Source of the DNA: an uncultured Flavonifractor sp.
GTDB taxonomy: Bacteria > Bacillota > Clostridia > Oscillospirales > Oscillospiraceae
Direction: 5' to 3'
DNA length: 36,685 nucleotides
NCBI RefSeq assembly: GCF_944385615.1
Contig: NZ_CALWXV010000025.1
Coordinates: 1-36,685, forward strand
A program made the translations under genes and the position numbers. The notes below the pieces were generated by a model that searched no databases, was not told the origin of the DNA, and saw nothing but the letters and a program-made list of their open reading frames with translations. Below are positions 35,099-36,685 of the stretch, piece after piece (position 1 is the first letter of the stretch; each line of letters opens with the position of its first letter).

Positions 35099-36448
35099 TC
35101 AGGGCTGATCCACGATGGGCACGCTGCCGGACAGACCGGCCAGAGACGCCTGCACCAGAGCCACCGCCTCCGCCGGGGTGACGGTCTGCTGCTCTCCGGT
35201 GGTCAGGTTCTTCATGGTCACCTTGCCCTGGGCGATCTCGTCCTCGCCCAGGAAGGCGGCAAAGGGAATGGACAGCTTGTCGGCGTAGGACAGCTTCTGC
35301 TTGAACTTTTTCTTCTCGCAGTGGAGCTGGGCCCGGACGCCCGCCTCCCGCAGGGCGGTGGCGAAGGAGATGGCGGGGGACAGGTCCTCGGTCATGGGCA
35401 GGATGAGCACGTCGGCTGGGGCGGTGTTCATCTGGTCGTTCAGATAGCCCTGGGCCTCCAGCACCGAGAACAGCCGGGTCAGGCCGATGGAGATGCCCAC
35501 GCCGGGCAGCTGCTTGTCGGTGTAATACTCCGCCAGGTTGTCATACCGGCCGCCGGAGCAGATGGAGCCGATTTCCGGGTGGTCCAGCATCACCGTCTCA
35601 TACACGGTGCCGGTGTAGTAGTCCAGCCCCCGGGCGATGGTGAGATCCACCATGAAGTGGTCCTCCGGCACACCGTAGGCCGACATATACTTCACCACGG
35701 TGGACAGCTCGGACACGCCCTGGTCAAAGAGCTGGTTTTTGCCCTGGTAGGGCTCCAGGGCGGCCATGGGGTCCTCCGCCGCCAGCAGGGCCAGCAGAGC
35801 GTCGGCAGCCTCGCCGGGGACGGCAAAGTCATCCACCAGGATGGCCCGCACCTTCTCCGAGCCAATCTTCTCCAGCTTGTCGATGGTGCGCATCACGTCC
35901 CCGGCCTGTGCCTCCAGCCCCAGCAGGGCGAAAAGGCCGTTTAAGACCTTGCGGTTATTCACCCGGATCTTGAAGCGGTGCAGGCCCAGGGCGGTAAAGG
36001 TCTTGTAGATGATGGAGGGGATCTCGGCCTCGTTGGTGATGTCCAGGGCGCCGTCGCCGATGACGTCGATATCGGCCTGATAGAACTCCCGGTAACGGCC
36101 CTTCTGGGCCCGCTCTCCCCGATAGACCTTGGCGATCTGGAACCGGCGGAAGGGGAAGGTGAGCTCGTTCTGGTGGAGGGCTACATACTTGGCCAGAGGG
36201 ACGGTCAAATCAAAGCGGAGGGACAGGTCGGTGTCCCCCTTGGTGAAGCGGTAGATCTGCTTCTCGGTCTCGCCGCCGCCCTTGGCCAGCAGCACCTCGC
36301 TGGCCTCGATGGCCGGGGTGTCCAGGGGGGTGAAGCCGTAGAGGGAATAGCTTTTGCGCAGAATGTCCACCATCCGGTCAAACTGCACCTGACGGGCAGG
36401 CAGCAGCTCCATAAAACCGGAGAGGGTACGGGGTTTGATCTGGGCCAT
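35099..36448 (-). CDS. hisS: Histidyl-tRNA synthetase
   Basis: This 449-residue class II enzyme charges tRNA-His. Landmarks are MAQIKPRTLSGFMELLPARQ at the start, motif 2 FQIAKVYRGERAQKGRYREF, the HisA signature ARGLDYYTGTVYE (about 271-283) and GGRYDNLAEYY. The C-terminal anticodon domain ends after GEQQTVTPAEAV. ATG 36448 has AAAGGAG seven bases upstream. No T-box is visible; instead the first codons and ribosome-binding site are duplicated 208 bases upstream. The gene is the first visible of hisS-SLH-aspS. Confidence 0.96.
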   Translation of the reverse strand: MAQIKPRTLSGFMELLPARQVQFDRMVDILRKSYSLYGFTPLDTPAIEASEVLLAKGGGETEKQIYRFTKGDTDLSLRFDLTVPLAKYVALHQNELTFPFRRFQIAKVYRGERAQKGRYREFYQADIDVIGDGALDITNEAEIPSIIYKTFTALGLHRFKIRVNNRKVLNGLFALLGLEAQAGDVMRTIDKLEKIGSEKVRAILVDDFAVPGEAADALLALLAAEDPMAALEPYQGKNQLFDQGVSELSTVVKYMSAYGVPEDHFMVDLTIARGLDYYTGTVYETVMLDHPEIGSICSGGRYDNLAEYYTDKQLPGVGISIGLTRLFSVLEAQGYLNDQMNTAPADVLILPMTEDLSPAISFATALREAGVRAQLHCEKKKFKQKLSYADKLSIPFAAFLGEDEIAQGKVTMKNLTTGEQQTVTPAEAVALVQASLAGLSGSVPIVDQP

Positions 36449-36490
36449 AGTGATGCTCCTTTGTCGAGTAATAGAGGCTGCTGCCTGCCA

Positions 36491-36607
36491 ACGCCGCAAG
36501 TGCGGCGTCAAGCGTTTTGCGCAGCAAAACCTTGAAATAGGCCGAATTCACTTCGGCCTATTTGAATCAAATCCAGGGGACCCCGGCGGGTCACAGACCC
36601 GCTGGGG
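36491..36607. other. Array of four hairpins between the hisS repeats
   Basis: ACGCCGC/GCGGCGT (36491-36508), GTTTTGC/GCAAAAC (36514-36530, extended by TCAAG/CTTGA), AAATAGGCCGAA/TTCGGCCTATTT (36535-36563) and CCCCGGCGGGT/ACCCGCTGGGG (36581-36607). The linker TGAATCAAATCC between the last two resembles TGAAATCAAAATCC of repeat copy A at the same place in the order of stems, so it may be a distant family member. None has a T-tract. Confidence 0.6.
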
Positions 36608-36656
36608 ACAGCAGCTCCATAAAACCGGAGAGGGTACGGGGTTTGATCTGGGCCAT
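36591..36656 (-). pseudogene. Duplicated hisS start: 21-codon truncated frame
   Basis: The upstream repeat copy keeps the ribosome-binding site and ATG (36656) of hisS and encodes MAQIKPRTLSGFMELL, then five unrelated codons (SPAGL) and a TGA inside the last hairpin of the array. It is either a relic of the event that split the gene start or a translated leader peptide upstream of the true hisS. It has no histidine codons, so classical histidine attenuation is unlikely. Confidence 0.6.
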
Positions 36657-36685
36657 AGTGATGCTCCTTTGTATCGTAACATTGG

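Larger units (their letters stand above)
36401..36672. repeat. 64-bp direct repeat of the hisS start region
   Basis: 36401-36464 and 36609-36672 are identical over 64 bases. The unit covers the hisS ribosome-binding site, the ATG and the first 16 codons. The 144 bases between are not hisS-like and hold four consecutive hairpins. Confidence 0.93.

Overview
The window carries the replication-origin neighbourhood of a GC-rich, endospore-forming Firmicute. The gene order (jag-yidC-yidD-rnpA-rpmH | dnaA-dnaN-yaaA-recF-remB-gyrB-gyrA), the SpoIIIJ/Jag pair, a GPR germination protease, a glycine T-box leader and sigma-A promoters all point to Clostridia. The GC-rich, Oscillospiraceae-like protein sequences suggest a gut relative of Flavonifractor or Lawsonibacter; the genus is an inference. 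No rRNA, tRNA, CRISPR array, transposase or phage gene is visible.

Layout. (1) 1-290: a structured repeat copy (called C) at the 3' side of jag. (2) 291-3268, minus strand: ribosomal protein L34, RNase P protein, YidD, YidC and Jag, read from a perfect-consensus promoter at 3388-3417. (3) 3269-5502: origin region with DnaA-type boxes on both sides of dnaA, the densest set lying between dnaA and dnaN beside an AT-rich inverted repeat. (4) 5503-15477, plus strand: dnaN, a hotdog thioesterase, yaaA, recF, a small membrane protein, remB, gyrB, gyrA, two small SHOCT-type proteins, rnhA and a flavodoxin. A further DnaA-box cluster follows recF. (5) 15529-17327: glyS with its T-box leader, minus strand. 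(6) 17347-20260: a CoA module, with coaBC divergent from an ECF pantothenate-type S component and coaX; the shared promoter region holds three DnaA-type boxes. (7) 20296-24735: BrkB-like membrane protein, S20, GPR protease, repeat copy B and lepA. (8) 24775-26825: XRE regulator divergent from pta, followed by a structured RNA and a terminator. (9) 27087-28577: a membrane-anchored LysM-G5-M23 peptidase. (10) 28748-31922: two MoeA genes in tandem, the second fused to a periplasmic-binding-protein-like domain. (11) 31941-32221: repeat copy A. (12) 32219-36448, minus strand: hisS, an S-layer-homology protein and aspS. (13) 36401-36672: a perfect 64-bp duplication of the hisS start around an array of four hairpins.

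The genes serve replication initiation and fork function, translation, membrane insertion, CoA/acetyl-phosphate metabolism, molybdenum cofactor insertion and spore or envelope biology. The most novel-looking signal is the structured repeat family. Copies lie at 1-285 (+), 22684-22920 (-) and 31960-32221 (+). They share single-stranded blocks such as GCCTCGCAGAGTT and an ACATGYG apical loop, have stems with compensatory base changes, and each ends in a terminator-like hairpin. A hairpin array next to the duplicated hisS start may be a distant relative. The other leads are DnaA-type boxes over the CoA promoters, a variant DnaA-box consensus matched by a changed DnaA recognition residue, a structured RNA after pta, and a panT leader with mutually exclusive stems.
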